A stretch of DNA of 39,429 nucleotides from Chloroflexota bacterium (GTDB lineage: Bacteria > Chloroflexota > Anaerolineae > B4-G1 > DUEL01), in the NCBI GenBank assembly GCA_014874475.1, contig JADBJJ010000008.1, positions 64,893 through 104,321 on the forward strand, read 5' to 3'. The notes below the pieces were generated by a model that worked only from the letters and a program-made list of their open reading frames with translations, was not told the origin of the DNA and searched no databases. Position numbers and translations under genes: made by a program. Numbering within the stretch: the stretch's first letter is position 1; each line of letters starts with the position of its first letter. Below are positions 23,850-32,933 of the stretch, piece by piece.

Positions 23850-25800
23850 GCTCCTTCTCCATCAGCGCCGCCACCGACGGGAACTGGCTCAGGTCAGTAT
23901 GGGGCAGGAAGAGGGCCGCGTTGAACTCGTCAAAAAAAGTGTTATCGGCAGAAAGTTCCAGATAGGTCATCATCCGGCCCACTTCGGTCAACCGACGACG
24001 CATCTCGCGGGAGACCAGAGCGTAGTATGCGCCCCGCACCGAGGTATTGCCCAGGAAGTGAAACCGGTCGTAGGGCATATCCGGGAGCATGCCGATCTGG
24101 ATAGCCTTCTCCACGTTAATGTACTGACCGAAAGCGCCGCCGATGAGCAGCCGCTGCACGTCCTGCAGGCTCAGACCGACGCTCCGGGCCAGGACGGAGA
24201 AACCCGCGTAAATGGCAGCCTTGGCCCGCATCAGATTGTCTATGTCCACCGCTGTGATGACGATGTCGCGGCCGATCGCCGTCTCATCGGCCCAGGCGAC
24301 GATGTACTCCGGCCCGTGTTCCCTCCGACGCACCCGCTCCGTGGGCAGGTCCAGATTGATGTTGCCACTTTTATCCACCACTCCGGTGATAAACATCTCC
24401 GCCAGAAGCGAAATGAGGCCAGAGCCACAGATACCTCGGGGTGGCTCATCGCCGATGACTTTGTAGGTCGCCTCGTAGGTCTCCGGGTTAATCCAGACCT
24501 CCTCAATAGCCCCGGCGGTCGCCCGCATCCCGTGGACGACGCCCGCGCCCTCAAAGGCCGGACCGGCGGAGCAAGCGCAGGAGATGAGCCAGGAACAGTC
24601 CCCCAGCACCATCTCCCCATTGGTGCCAATATCTATAAAGAGCGAGAGGTCGCCCGAATCGCAGAGGCCGGAACTGAGCACCCCAGCAGTGATGTCGGCC
24701 CCCACGTAGGACGCGATGCCGGGCAGGCAGTCCACCGTCCCCTCCGGGTTGATCTCCAGCCCGACCTCCCGGGCCGGGAAGGTGGGCAGGTGGTTGACCA
24801 CCGAGATGAAGGGCATCAGGCGGATAGATTCCGGAGGGATGCCCGCGAAGAGATGAATCATCGTGGTGTTTCCGGCGACGGTCGCCTTGTAGATTTCGTC
24901 CGGGCGGATGTTCTGCTCGGCGGCGACCTGGGCGATGAGCCGGTTCAGCGTGTCTATCACCAGTTCCTGCAGTTCCTGCAGGCCGTTCCCCTTAGAGGCG
25001 TAGATAATGCGGGAGATGACATCCTCCCCCCGGGCAATCTGGCCGTTGTAATCGGCGGCCTGGGCCATCACCTGCCCCCGCATCATGTCCACCAGCCAGA
25101 CGACGTTGCTGGTGGTGCCGATGTCAATCGCCACCGCCCAGAGGCTCTCCAGACGCTCACCGGGCAAGAAATCTATCAGCCGCGGCGGCCCCTCTGGATG
25201 GTCCCAAGAGTCCAGTTCCACCACCACCGTCACCGTCCAGTCCCCCTCCCGCAGCGCACCGGGCAGTCTCCGCAGGACCGGGAGCGACGCCTGAAGGTTG
25301 CGGAGCCCGTAACGACGGGCCAGTTCCCGCTGGAGTCGGGACCAGTCATCGGTCTGGTCGGCCAGAGAGGGGGGCTCCAGGGTGACGGCGAACTTGCGCA
25401 GCGGTTGGTCGTGGCGGTCGTAGGGGAACGGGAGTTCAATCTTTGCCGCGCGCTTGGTCTCCTTGATGCGGCGCTCAATCCGCTCCTGCGGCGGGACGAA
25501 GACGACGACGTCGCTCTCCACCAGAGTCTGGCAGGCCAGCGCGTATCCCGCCGCGATGTCGTCCGGGGAGAGGCGTTGGGTGGAGCGACGGCGAACTGAG
25601 CCGGATTCCACGATCACCGCGCAACGGCCACAGCGCCCCTGCCCGCCGCAGGGCATCAGGACATCCACTCCGGCCAGGCGGGCTGCGTCGCTGAGAAGGG
25701 TGCCCGGTGGGACCTCTACCCGCTTCTCATAGGGACGAAAGACAACGGTGAGCAGAGGAGCAGAGGTATTGGGGGGCAAGGGGGCAGAGGTGGTGGTCAT
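23839..25800 (-). CDS. acsV: Reductive activator of corrinoid iron-sulfur protein (RACo / AcsV type)
   Basis: 653 residues from ATG 25800 (GGAGG 8 bases upstream; an in-frame ATG 57 bases earlier is less likely). The N-terminal plant-type 2Fe-2S domain has C51, C57, C60 and C90. A linker follows, then an ASKHA ATPase domain starting at AVAIDIGTTSN with a second signature, LFIDIGTNGEMV, and a GGAFGQY motif near the C-terminus, as in RACo. RACo uses ATP hydrolysis to push an electron from its 2Fe-2S cluster onto inactive Co(II) CFeSP, returning it to Co(I). This fits its place after acsC and acsD. The N-terminal Pro/Ser/Thr-rich 15 residues are likely disordered. Confidence 0.93.
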   Translation of the reverse strand: MTTTSAPLPPNTSAPLLTVVFRPYEKRVEVPPGTLLSDAARLAGVDVLMPCGGQGRCGRCAVIVESGSVRRRSTQRLSPDDIAAGYALACQTLVESDVVVFVPPQERIERRIKETKRAAKIELPFPYDRHDQPLRKFAVTLEPPSLADQTDDWSRLQRELARRYGLRNLQASLPVLRRLPGALREGDWTVTVVVELDSWDHPEGPPRLIDFLPGERLESLWAVAIDIGTTSNVVWLVDMMRGQVMAQAADYNGQIARGEDVISRIIYASKGNGLQELQELVIDTLNRLIAQVAAEQNIRPDEIYKATVAGNTTMIHLFAGIPPESIRLMPFISVVNHLPTFPAREVGLEINPEGTVDCLPGIASYVGADITAGVLSSGLCDSGDLSLFIDIGTNGEMVLGDCSWLISCACSAGPAFEGAGVVHGMRATAGAIEEVWINPETYEATYKVIGDEPPRGICGSGLISLLAEMFITGVVDKSGNINLDLPTERVRRREHGPEYIVAWADETAIGRDIVITAVDIDNLMRAKAAIYAGFSVLARSVGLSLQDVQRLLIGGAFGQYINVEKAIQIGMLPDMPYDRFHFLGNTSVRGAYYALVSREMRRRLTEVGRMMTYLELSADNTFFDEFNAALFLPHTDLSQFPSVAALMEKEHGR

Positions 25801-26029
25801 CGGGCATTCCTCCTGGGCAATAGCCACGGTCTGGGATTGGCCATCATATTGACCCATTTGTCGATGATGAAGTCGTGGACCTGATGCACTCCTGACCAGT
25901 CTCCTGCATCAGATAGCCACATCTTACCAAGGAGTGAGGCCCGGCCTGTATTTCGGCCGCCTCCGTTTCGGCATCGCTCATCGCGGCATCAAAGGCCAGC
26001 CGACACGCTTCCAGTCCTCTGATGCCCAT
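25797..26029 (-). pseudogene. Small, probably frameshifted ORF between acsC and acsV
   Basis: A frame opens at ATG 26029 behind GGGGTGATTC and looks coding at first (GLEACRLAFDAAMSDAETEA), then turns compositionally odd and ends at 25844. A different frame takes over at about 25925 and continues as MWLSDAGDW...DFIIDKWVNMMANPRPW to a TGA at 25797, which overlaps the acsV ATG by 4 bases. That is typical of a translationally coupled upstream gene. The simplest reading is one small gene broken by an indel near 25925-25940; a genuine 41-residue ORF from ATG 25922 is the alternative. I recognise no family. Confidence 0.35.
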
Positions 26030-26064
26030 GAATCACCCCTATCCCTCCGCTCCTCTGCTCTTCT

Positions 26065-27414
26065 TCAGAACGACTTCCACAACTTGAGATACCCGGGCAG
26101 GTCCACCGCCTCTCGCGGCCCGACCAGAATCTGCCAGCCCGGCAGTTCCTCCTCCACCTCTCCCATCAGGACAGCGACCGCGCCAGGGATGATGAGTTTG
26201 CGGTGGGTGATTTTCTCCTCAATGCCCGTCGTCTTCACCGTTTTAGCGATTTTTTCGGCGTCAAACTTACCCGCGGCCCAGGCAGTGAGGACGCTCATCC
26301 CTTCCGCATCCGCCACCAGCAGCCAGCCCGGCAAACCGCTCCCATCCACCTCGTTGGCGACGGAGAAGTAGGTGATGGAGAAGTTGGTGGTGATCATCAC
26401 CGGCGCGTCAGCCGTCGGGCTGTTGATCTCGTAGATGCCCGGCTGGACCTTGATAGGCTCCTGCGGGTTGGTGTAGATGTTGACCCGCCAGGCCAGGAGC
26501 GCATAAGCCATCTCCGGAGCGAAGCGGTCCAGGACGATGAAGCCCGCGTACTTGGCGATGTGCTCGGCGGCCAGTTGCGCTTCCTCTATCACGTCGGACG
26601 CCCCCTCGCCGGGGAAAGTAATGATGGGGAAGCCCAGCGGGCGGAAATTCTTCTTCAACGCCAGGCGGCGCAGTTGGGTGAGCGTGACCAGCGTCCCAGC
26701 CGGGTCCCGGACACCGGGGTCCAGCACGATATCCTGAATCCCTGCGCCTTTCACCTTTTCGGTCAGGTCGGCCAGGTCATCCAACGAATCGGCCCGGACA
26801 GCGACGGGAACGTTGGCCGATTTGGCGATTTCCGCCACCGCCTGCCAGTTCTCCGCCGTGGCGGCGTAGAGGAGCGGTCGGGTGCCATCAGCCGCGGTCA
26901 GTCCGGCCTTCAACGCTGCTGGGTCAGAGGCCATCAGGATGAGCGGACGGTCCGTCACCTCCTGCACTGCCTTCACTGCCGCCGCGAAGGTCTCCGGGTC
27001 GCCCGAGGCGGCCTCCACTGCCACGCCGTCCAGGTGAAGGTTCATGCCCACATAGATGACGGTGTAGTCCATCGCCTCCTTCGCCGCGCCCTTGACCTGT
27101 TCCAGGGGCCAGGAGTCCTTCACCCGCAGGAACAGGCCCGGCGGATGGTAGAAGGTCTTCTCATGGCGGAAGATGACCGTCTCATTGCCCACCTCCACCC
27201 TGTGCCCGGGCCCCGCTACCGAGACCAGACGGATGGGTGGCGCAGCAGCGGCATCCAGTTGGGCCTTGGCCTCTTCGGAGACGTAGGGGCAGGCGGAGAG
27301 TTCAGCCTGTTTGGCCGCCAGTTTCATCGCGAAGGCCAGGCAGGTAGGAAAGCCGCACTCCTTACAGTTGGTCTGCGGGAGCAGTTTGTAGATTTGCAAT
27401 CCAGTGAGTGCCAT
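26065..27414 (-). CDS. acsC: Corrinoid iron-sulfur protein large (gamma) subunit
   Basis: 449 residues, close to Moorella AcsC. ATG 27414 follows GGGAGGGAG. The N-terminal 4Fe-4S domain is C17, C20, C25, C42 (NCKECGFPTC...CP). The central TIM-barrel part is followed by a C-terminal B12-binding region. AcsC with AcsD forms CFeSP, which takes the methyl group from AcsE and hands it to AcsB. The gene starts 11 bases after acsD, so the two are made together, consistent with a 1:1 complex. Confidence 0.96.
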   Translation of the reverse strand: MALTGLQIYKLLPQTNCKECGFPTCLAFAMKLAAKQAELSACPYVSEEAKAQLDAAAAPPIRLVSVAGPGHRVEVGNETVIFRHEKTFYHPPGLFLRVKDSWPLEQVKGAAKEAMDYTVIYVGMNLHLDGVAVEAASGDPETFAAAVKAVQEVTDRPLILMASDPAALKAGLTAADGTRPLLYAATAENWQAVAEIAKSANVPVAVRADSLDDLADLTEKVKGAGIQDIVLDPGVRDPAGTLVTLTQLRRLALKKNFRPLGFPIITFPGEGASDVIEEAQLAAEHIAKYAGFIVLDRFAPEMAYALLAWRVNIYTNPQEPIKVQPGIYEINSPTADAPVMITTNFSITYFSVANEVDGSGLPGWLLVADAEGMSVLTAWAAGKFDAEKIAKTVKTTGIEEKITHRKLIIPGAVAVLMGEVEEELPGWQILVGPREAVDLPGYLKLWKSF

Positions 27415-27425
27415 TGTCTCCCTCC

Positions 27426-28388
27426 CTATTTCGCCATCAGCCGTTCAATGAAGGTCCGGACCCGCTTCACAGTCTCCGGGTGGCGCAGGACCACGATGTC
27501 GGCGCCGGCGAGGATGAGATCGGACGCCGTCAGCGCCTCCCAGAGGACTGCCCGCTGGCGCCAGTCGCCCCAGGATGCGGGCACGCCCTCGCCGACCTTC
27601 GCCTCTTTCTGCCGCCAGGCCTCAAAGCCAGGGGTGACCAGCATGGGGAATTGGGTCATCTTATCGCCCTGGAGGGCTGCCAGACGCAATCGCTCCATCA
27701 CCGAGTAGCCGTACTCTATGCCGTAGCCTAGGCTAGCAGTCGTCGGGTCCATAATGATGCGATCCAGCGGCAGGCCCATATCGGCGATGAGAATGTTCAA
27801 CTGCTTGGCCAGGTTGACGTCCATGGCGGTCCGGCCGTTGACCAGGTGGCCGTTAGCCATTGCGGCGGCGACGATGGTGCGGTAGTTCTTCTCTTCGCAG
27901 ATGCCCAGGACGATACGCTCGCCCGCCGCCTCCTCGGCCACTGCCACCAGCAACTCGTTATCGGCGTCCACCTGGCCGGGGCCGAAGACCAGGATGGGGA
28001 GCCCCGTCGCCTGCAAGACGGCGCGCGTCAGGGCCTTCGCGTCCGCGGCAGTGGTGGGGTTGCCCCCATCACGCGTCAGGGACAACTGGAGAAGCACCAA
28101 ATCGGCCCCGGCCTCCTCGGCGGCCTTCGCCCATTTCGCCGGATCGTCCACCACATCCCCCCAGGCCTCCAAGAGAAGCGGCGACCACTCCGTCGGACGG
28201 CGGTCGGCGATCTCAATGGCGATGCGGGGCAGATTGGGCATCTCGCCGTCGGTGAACAGAAAGGGGAGAGTGTTCTCGCCGCCCACTTTCACCACCCGGC
28301 TGCGCGTCCCCCCCTCCGCCGGGTTGGCTCCGATGGTCTCTTCTATGACCCGACCGGGCCACTGTTCTACAGGAATTTCTACCGGCAT
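27426..28388 (-). CDS. acsD: Corrinoid iron-sulfur protein small (delta) subunit
   Basis: 320 residues; ATG 28388 with AAGGAGG upstream. A TIM-barrel AcsD/CdhD protein with the conserved DPTTASLGYGIEYGYSVMER segment. It binds the corrinoid jointly with AcsC. Its gene has its own consensus-like promoter (28432-28460) and is preceded by two terminator-like hairpins, so CFeSP expression can differ from that of CODH/ACS upstream. Confidence 0.96.
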   Translation of the reverse strand: MPVEIPVEQWPGRVIEETIGANPAEGGTRSRVVKVGGENTLPFLFTDGEMPNLPRIAIEIADRRPTEWSPLLLEAWGDVVDDPAKWAKAAEEAGADLVLLQLSLTRDGGNPTTAADAKALTRAVLQATGLPILVFGPGQVDADNELLVAVAEEAAGERIVLGICEEKNYRTIVAAAMANGHLVNGRTAMDVNLAKQLNILIADMGLPLDRIIMDPTTASLGYGIEYGYSVMERLRLAALQGDKMTQFPMLVTPGFEAWRQKEAKVGEGVPASWGDWRQRAVLWEALTASDLILAGADIVVLRHPETVKRVRTFIERLMAK

Positions 28389-28431
28389 ATAGGACCTCCT
28401 TGCATGACCTGAAGATCACACATCTGCCCAA

Positions 28432-28460
28432 AAGATACTCCCACCCAGCCTGAATGTCAA
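28432..28460 (-). promoter_or_regulatory. Sigma70-type promoter for acsDC
   Basis: On the minus strand a perfect TTGACA (28460-28455), a 17-base spacer and TATCTT (28437-28432). The expected start near 28425 leaves a leader of about 37 bases with AAGGAGG before acsD. Confidence 0.7.
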
Positions 28461-28489
28461 GCCAGAAGCGGGGTTGAAGTGGGGGTTTA

Positions 28490-28514
28490 CGGCGGGCAGT
28501 TTTGCCGCCCGCCG
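28490..28514 (-). terminator. Hairpin 2 between acsB and acsD
   Basis: CGGCGGGC pairs perfectly with GCCCGCCG (8 bp) around a 9-base loop, directly ahead of the acsD promoter. The strand read by RNA polymerase continues TAAACCCCC, so there is no U-run. It probably works with the hairpin at 28538-28569. Confidence 0.5.
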
Positions 28515-28537
28515 CAGACCCTCATTTTTCAACAACA

Positions 28538-28569
28538 GGGGGCCACCGCCATCGCTGACGACGGCCCCC
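28538..28569 (-). terminator. Hairpin 1 after acsB
   Basis: GGGGGCC pairs with GGCCCCC (7 bp), with further pairing possible inside. It is followed on the transcript by TGTTGTTG, a moderately T-rich tail. A small AGGAT-TTT-ATCCT hairpin (28584-28596) lies between it and the acsB stop. Likely a partial terminator. Confidence 0.55.
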
Positions 28570-28606
28570 CTCGCCGCCGGAGCAGGATTTTATCCTACAG
28601 TACGGT

Positions 28607-30892
28607 CTAGAACAACGGCGGCATACTCAGCGCCGGATGGCCCTTCTCCTCCAGGAAGGCCAGCAGACCCTCCACATCGGTGCAGATGGTCTCATCGGCA
28701 ATCTTATCCAGCAGGTCCGGGTCGCCCTCCCGTTCGCAGACTTTCTTCAACTCCTCGGCCATCGTCTGCTTCAGGAAGGAGGACATCCAGACCACCCGCT
28801 TGAAGCCGCCATCGGCGGAGATGAACTTGGGGCTGGTCAGGTAGTACTTGCCGACGCCCATCACGCCCGGGGTCTGCAGGCCGCCGCCCGCCATGCCCGC
28901 CAGCGTGGAGAAGGTCATCCCGGCGGGGGTCATGCTCGGATCCTCCCGGCTGACGACCATCACGCCGTTGGCCTCGGGGATGACCATAACGATGCACTCA
29001 AAGCAACCGCAGGCGGTCATGGGGTTCTCCATGATGGAGTACACCGCCACTGATTCCACCTTCCCCTGCGAGGCCACGCGAACGTACTCGTTGACACCCG
29101 TGAAGTAGCCCTTCTCCGGGTCCAGGCACTGGCCCTTCTGGATGGGCTGGTTGGGTCCGGTAGGGTTAATCTCGTAGGACGCCTTGCAGTCCAGCCAGTT
29201 GTAGGCACCGCAGAGGCCCAACCGCTGCGGGCTGATGACACAACAGTGGGTGGGAGCAAAGGACTGACAGAGAACACAGGAGTAGAAAGTGTCCACCGCC
29301 TCGTCCACCAGGTCTGCCAGGCGGCGGTTACGGTACTCGTAGGCCTCGCGGGCTTTCTGGAGCCACTCCGCGTGGAGCGCCGGGTCGGTGATAATCTTCA
29401 CCTGCACCTTGTCCACGATGGCGCCGAAGTCGGCGTGGAAGCGAGTATAGAGGATATCCCCGAAGTGGCGCAAGTTGAAGCCCTTCTCCGCTGCCGTCTT
29501 GCTGATGCGGATCCAGGCGATATCCCGCTGACCGATGTGCTGAACGCCCGATGCGCCGTTGATGAAGTAGTGAATTTGGCGCTCCAGCACTGGCTCAAAG
29601 TCCTCCTGCATCTTCCGCCCGGCGACCTCCACCAGAATGCCCAGGTCCATTGCCCCGCCCACAGGCACATCCTCAAAGCCAGGACCAATGACTTCTATCT
29701 TTCCGTCCTCCACCTGGTCCATAGGCACCATACGGAGATACTCAAAAGCGCGGCTGGCGCGGCCGCCGAACTCCACCCGCATGTCGGCCTTGCGGACCAC
29801 CTCGCCCTCAAAGGCGGAGCCGTAGGGGACGGGAATGGGCACTTCGGTGATCTTCACCTTGACGCCGCGGACTTCAATGCACTTCTGGACCAGGCGGGCC
29901 GCCTTCTCCTCGTCCGTCTCGGCCTCTATCTCCTCCCACGGCATGGAGATGACGTGTTCGTAGCGAGTGATGCCAGTGGGGAGAATCTGGGGGATGACGG
30001 TATCGGCGATGACGGGGAAGCCGTAGGAGATAGCACCGGCGGCGGTGGCGTACTTCAAGTCGTCCACCTCCCCCAGGGCCAGGACGAAGGCGAAGACGCG
30101 GTACTTGTTGTATAGGAGAATCTCCCGCCACTGGCCCGGCTTGAGGCCGCCGAAGGTGAGCGCGGAGCGGGTGGCGAAGCCCAGCGGGTAGATGGCGGCG
30201 ATGGTGTCCCGGCCAAAGGGGACGATGTAGGTATCGTACCCCATCTCCACCCCTTCCTCATGCAACTGGTCAATGATGGATCGGCCATTGACGTTGCCGC
30301 AGAGGAAGACCAGGATGTTGCGCCGCTGGAGTTCGCGGACGATGGCCACAGCGGCCCGGTTGGTGCGCGCGGCGCCGACGATGGCGGCAAACGCCGGCAT
30401 CCGGCCGTCTACCAACTGAATGCCCCAGGAGCGCAACTGGATATCGTCAATGGGGCCATTCAGATAGCCACCGCCTTCCTCTCCGGTTTCAAACTCCGGG
30501 CTGGTGAAAGAGGCGCTGCCGGTCATACGGAAACCGGGATACCGCTCCGGCTGTTCGCCGTAGACAAAGCGGATGCCCTCAATGATTTCCTCCGCCAACA
30601 GCGTCGCCATCCCGCAGTCCAGCGTCTCCCCCAGATAGGGGACCCACCACTTCTCATCGGGTGGGGGGTGGAGCAGGCTCTTGGCATACTCCAGGACGGG
30701 CACCATATCCCCAATCTTGCTCACCGGATGGCTCAGCATAGCGTAGATAACAGGTAGGTAGTACGCGGTATTGGTGAACGCAACAGGGGTATCGGGCCCC
30801 TTCTCAGCCAGTGCTTTCTGCAGCAGGGCCTCCGCCTCGGCGACGATAGCATTAGCCCCGCGAATGGCTCGGGTTGCGATGTATCTGGACAT
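28607..30892 (-). CDS. acsB: Acetyl-CoA synthase, CODH/ACS bacterial type
   Basis: 761 residues, ATG 30892 with AGGAGG upstream. The A-cluster ligands are all visible: C539, C542, C551 and C561 for the 4Fe-4S cluster, and the C628-G-C630 motif that holds the distal nickel (ACGCFEC). C542 is also the expected bridging residue. Numbering is offset by 33 from Moorella AcsB (506, 509, 518, 528, 595, 597). The N-terminal 310-residue domain that docks on CODH is present, which marks the bacterial rather than the archaeal CdhC form. It condenses CO, the methyl group from CFeSP and CoA into acetyl-CoA, or runs in reverse. It starts 12 bases after cooS. Confidence 0.98.
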   Translation of the reverse strand: MSRYIATRAIRGANAIVAEAEALLQKALAEKGPDTPVAFTNTAYYLPVIYAMLSHPVSKIGDMVPVLEYAKSLLHPPPDEKWWVPYLGETLDCGMATLLAEEIIEGIRFVYGEQPERYPGFRMTGSASFTSPEFETGEEGGGYLNGPIDDIQLRSWGIQLVDGRMPAFAAIVGAARTNRAAVAIVRELQRRNILVFLCGNVNGRSIIDQLHEEGVEMGYDTYIVPFGRDTIAAIYPLGFATRSALTFGGLKPGQWREILLYNKYRVFAFVLALGEVDDLKYATAAGAISYGFPVIADTVIPQILPTGITRYEHVISMPWEEIEAETDEEKAARLVQKCIEVRGVKVKITEVPIPVPYGSAFEGEVVRKADMRVEFGGRASRAFEYLRMVPMDQVEDGKIEVIGPGFEDVPVGGAMDLGILVEVAGRKMQEDFEPVLERQIHYFINGASGVQHIGQRDIAWIRISKTAAEKGFNLRHFGDILYTRFHADFGAIVDKVQVKIITDPALHAEWLQKAREAYEYRNRRLADLVDEAVDTFYSCVLCQSFAPTHCCVISPQRLGLCGAYNWLDCKASYEINPTGPNQPIQKGQCLDPEKGYFTGVNEYVRVASQGKVESVAVYSIMENPMTACGCFECIVMVIPEANGVMVVSREDPSMTPAGMTFSTLAGMAGGGLQTPGVMGVGKYYLTSPKFISADGGFKRVVWMSSFLKQTMAEELKKVCEREGDPDLLDKIADETICTDVEGLLAFLEEKGHPALSMPPLF

Positions 30893-30904
30893 ACGATCCC
30901 TCCT

Positions 30905-32899
30905 TTACTTCCGACCGTATACGGCTTCCAGCCGTTCCTCCAGCGGGAGTTCCAGCACCTCGCGGATGCGCCAGTCGCCGGACTTGCCCCACTTGGCCGG
31001 ATTGTATTCCTCCAGCCCAAGGGCTGCCCGCTTCTTGTCAATGTGGGCCAGGGCGCGGCGGACGATCTCCTCCGGGTCTTCCAAGAACTCCAGTCGCCCG
31101 CCGACCTTCTTCTCCCAGCCCTCGGTGATCAACTGGGTGACGAGTGGACTTCCGGCCACCGGGTTGCGGACGCCGCCCATGATGACGTAGGCGCCGGAGG
31201 CGACGCAGTAGGTAGCGATGGCCAGCGCCTTCTCGCTCATCCACTCGGAAGCCATCCCGACGGCAGGGATATCGGAGATGTCGTCGCCCAGACCGGTCTC
31301 GGAGACCATTTGGGCCAGAACCGTCAGGATGCGGGAGTTATCCACGCAAGCGCCCAGATGGAGCACCGGCGGGATACCGATGGCCTCGCAGACTTCCCGC
31401 AGGCCCGGTCCGGCGTACTCCATCGCCGCCTCAGGGGTCATATAGCCCCTCTTGGCACTGGCGATGGCGCCACAGCCAGTCTGGACCACCAGGACATCGT
31501 TCTTCAGGAATTCAGAGACCACGTAGTAATGGTTTTCGTCGTGGCAGAGGCGGGCGTTGTTGCAACCGATGTCGGCGACGACTCCCCGGATGCGCCCAGC
31601 GATGATGGCGTCGTTCAGCGGGCGGAAAGAGCCGCGATAGGTGCCGCCCAGCGCGTAGTTGATGTACTCATGGGAAAAGCCGGGTACCAGCGGGCTGCGG
31701 ATATCCGGTATGAAGACCTCGCCCCGCTGCGGGAAGCGGTCAATCGCGGTGCGGAGAATCTCTTTGGCGATCTCCAGCGCCCGGTGCTCGTCAAACTCTA
31801 TGTGAACGGCACCGGTCACTTTCACTTTAGGCGAGGTGGTGATCAGCGCGGTGTGGAACCGATTGGCCAGCGGAACCAGGCCCTCCATGATGCACTGGAC
31901 GTCCACCACCATAGCATCCACTGCGCCGGTGAGGATGGCCAGTTCCTGCTGGAGGAAGTTGCCCGCCAGGGGGATGCCCTCCCGCATCAGGACTTCGTTG
32001 GCGGTGCAGCAGATACCGGCCAGGTTGACGCCCTTTGCGCCCTTGCTCTGGGCGTAGGCGATGACTTCGGGGTCCTGCGCAGCGGCGACGATAATCTCAG
32101 AGAGGGTAGGCTCGTGGCCGTGAATGATGACGTTGACCATGTCCTCCCGCAGGACGCCCAGGTTGGCCTCGGAGCGGACGGGCGCGGGAGTGCCGAAGAG
32201 GATATCGGTGATGTCGGTGGCCAGCATAGAGCCGCCCCAGCCATCAGCCAGCGCGCAGCGCATCGCCTGATCCAGCAGGTGTTCCGCGTCCTGGTCATTG
32301 CCCGCGTGAGTCCGGTGAAGGAGATCCACCACCTCCCGGTCAATTGCGCGAGGAGCGATGCCCAGGTCATACCAGATTTTCTGCCGTTTGGCCGGGGCGC
32401 GCTTCAGATAGAGCAGCGTGCCCTGGATGCGGCCAAACTCGCCCAACGCGGCCAGAGCCACGTCACGAGCAATCTCATTGATCGGACGGTCACCGACCTT
32501 GATACCCAGGTAGCGAGCGACTTCGTAGAGTTTATAGGGATCGCGGATTTTGTAGTCGGGGGCATGGCCCTCGGCGGCCGCCAGGAGGGTGTAGGCCAGG
32601 TCACGGGCGTGGTCGGAGTGGGAAGCCGAGCCTGCGGCCACCGAGCGGGCAAAATTGCGGGCCACTACAGTATCTCGCGTTGCCCCGCAGACGCCCATAT
32701 CCACATCGCCCACCAGGCGACAGGGGCCCATGGCACAGAAACGGCAACAGAGGCCTTCGGCGCCGATGGGGCAGGGAGTAATCTCATCCGCCCGATAGAA
32801 ACAGGTTTCGGCGCCGATTTCCAGGGCCCGTTCCAAGAGGGCAATCGCCGCCGGATCGCGGCTGGCCTCCTGTGGGGTTCGAACTTTCTTCTTCGCCAT
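30905..32899 (-). CDS. cooS: Nickel carbon monoxide dehydrogenase catalytic subunit (CooS / AcsA)
   Basis: 664 residues, ATG 32899 behind GAGGTG. N-terminal cluster B/D cysteines are C43, C51, C52, C55, C60 and C71. The C-cluster ligands are H262 (HGHEP), C298, C336, C446, C476 and C518. The enzyme reduces CO2 to CO or oxidises CO. Encoded directly before acsB, it is the AcsA of a CODH/ACS complex rather than a stand-alone CooS. CooC, encoded about 7 kb downstream, would supply nickel. Confidence 0.98.
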   Translation of the reverse strand: MAKKKVRTPQEASRDPAAIALLERALEIGAETCFYRADEITPCPIGAEGLCCRFCAMGPCRLVGDVDMGVCGATRDTVVARNFARSVAAGSASHSDHARDLAYTLLAAAEGHAPDYKIRDPYKLYEVARYLGIKVGDRPINEIARDVALAALGEFGRIQGTLLYLKRAPAKRQKIWYDLGIAPRAIDREVVDLLHRTHAGNDQDAEHLLDQAMRCALADGWGGSMLATDITDILFGTPAPVRSEANLGVLREDMVNVIIHGHEPTLSEIIVAAAQDPEVIAYAQSKGAKGVNLAGICCTANEVLMREGIPLAGNFLQQELAILTGAVDAMVVDVQCIMEGLVPLANRFHTALITTSPKVKVTGAVHIEFDEHRALEIAKEILRTAIDRFPQRGEVFIPDIRSPLVPGFSHEYINYALGGTYRGSFRPLNDAIIAGRIRGVVADIGCNNARLCHDENHYYVVSEFLKNDVLVVQTGCGAIASAKRGYMTPEAAMEYAGPGLREVCEAIGIPPVLHLGACVDNSRILTVLAQMVSETGLGDDISDIPAVGMASEWMSEKALAIATYCVASGAYVIMGGVRNPVAGSPLVTQLITEGWEKKVGGRLEFLEDPEEIVRRALAHIDKKRAALGLEEYNPAKWGKSGDWRIREVLELPLEERLEAVYGRK

Positions 32900-32933
32900 A
32901 GTTCACCTCAAGAATCAATCCTCCGAATCTTTC

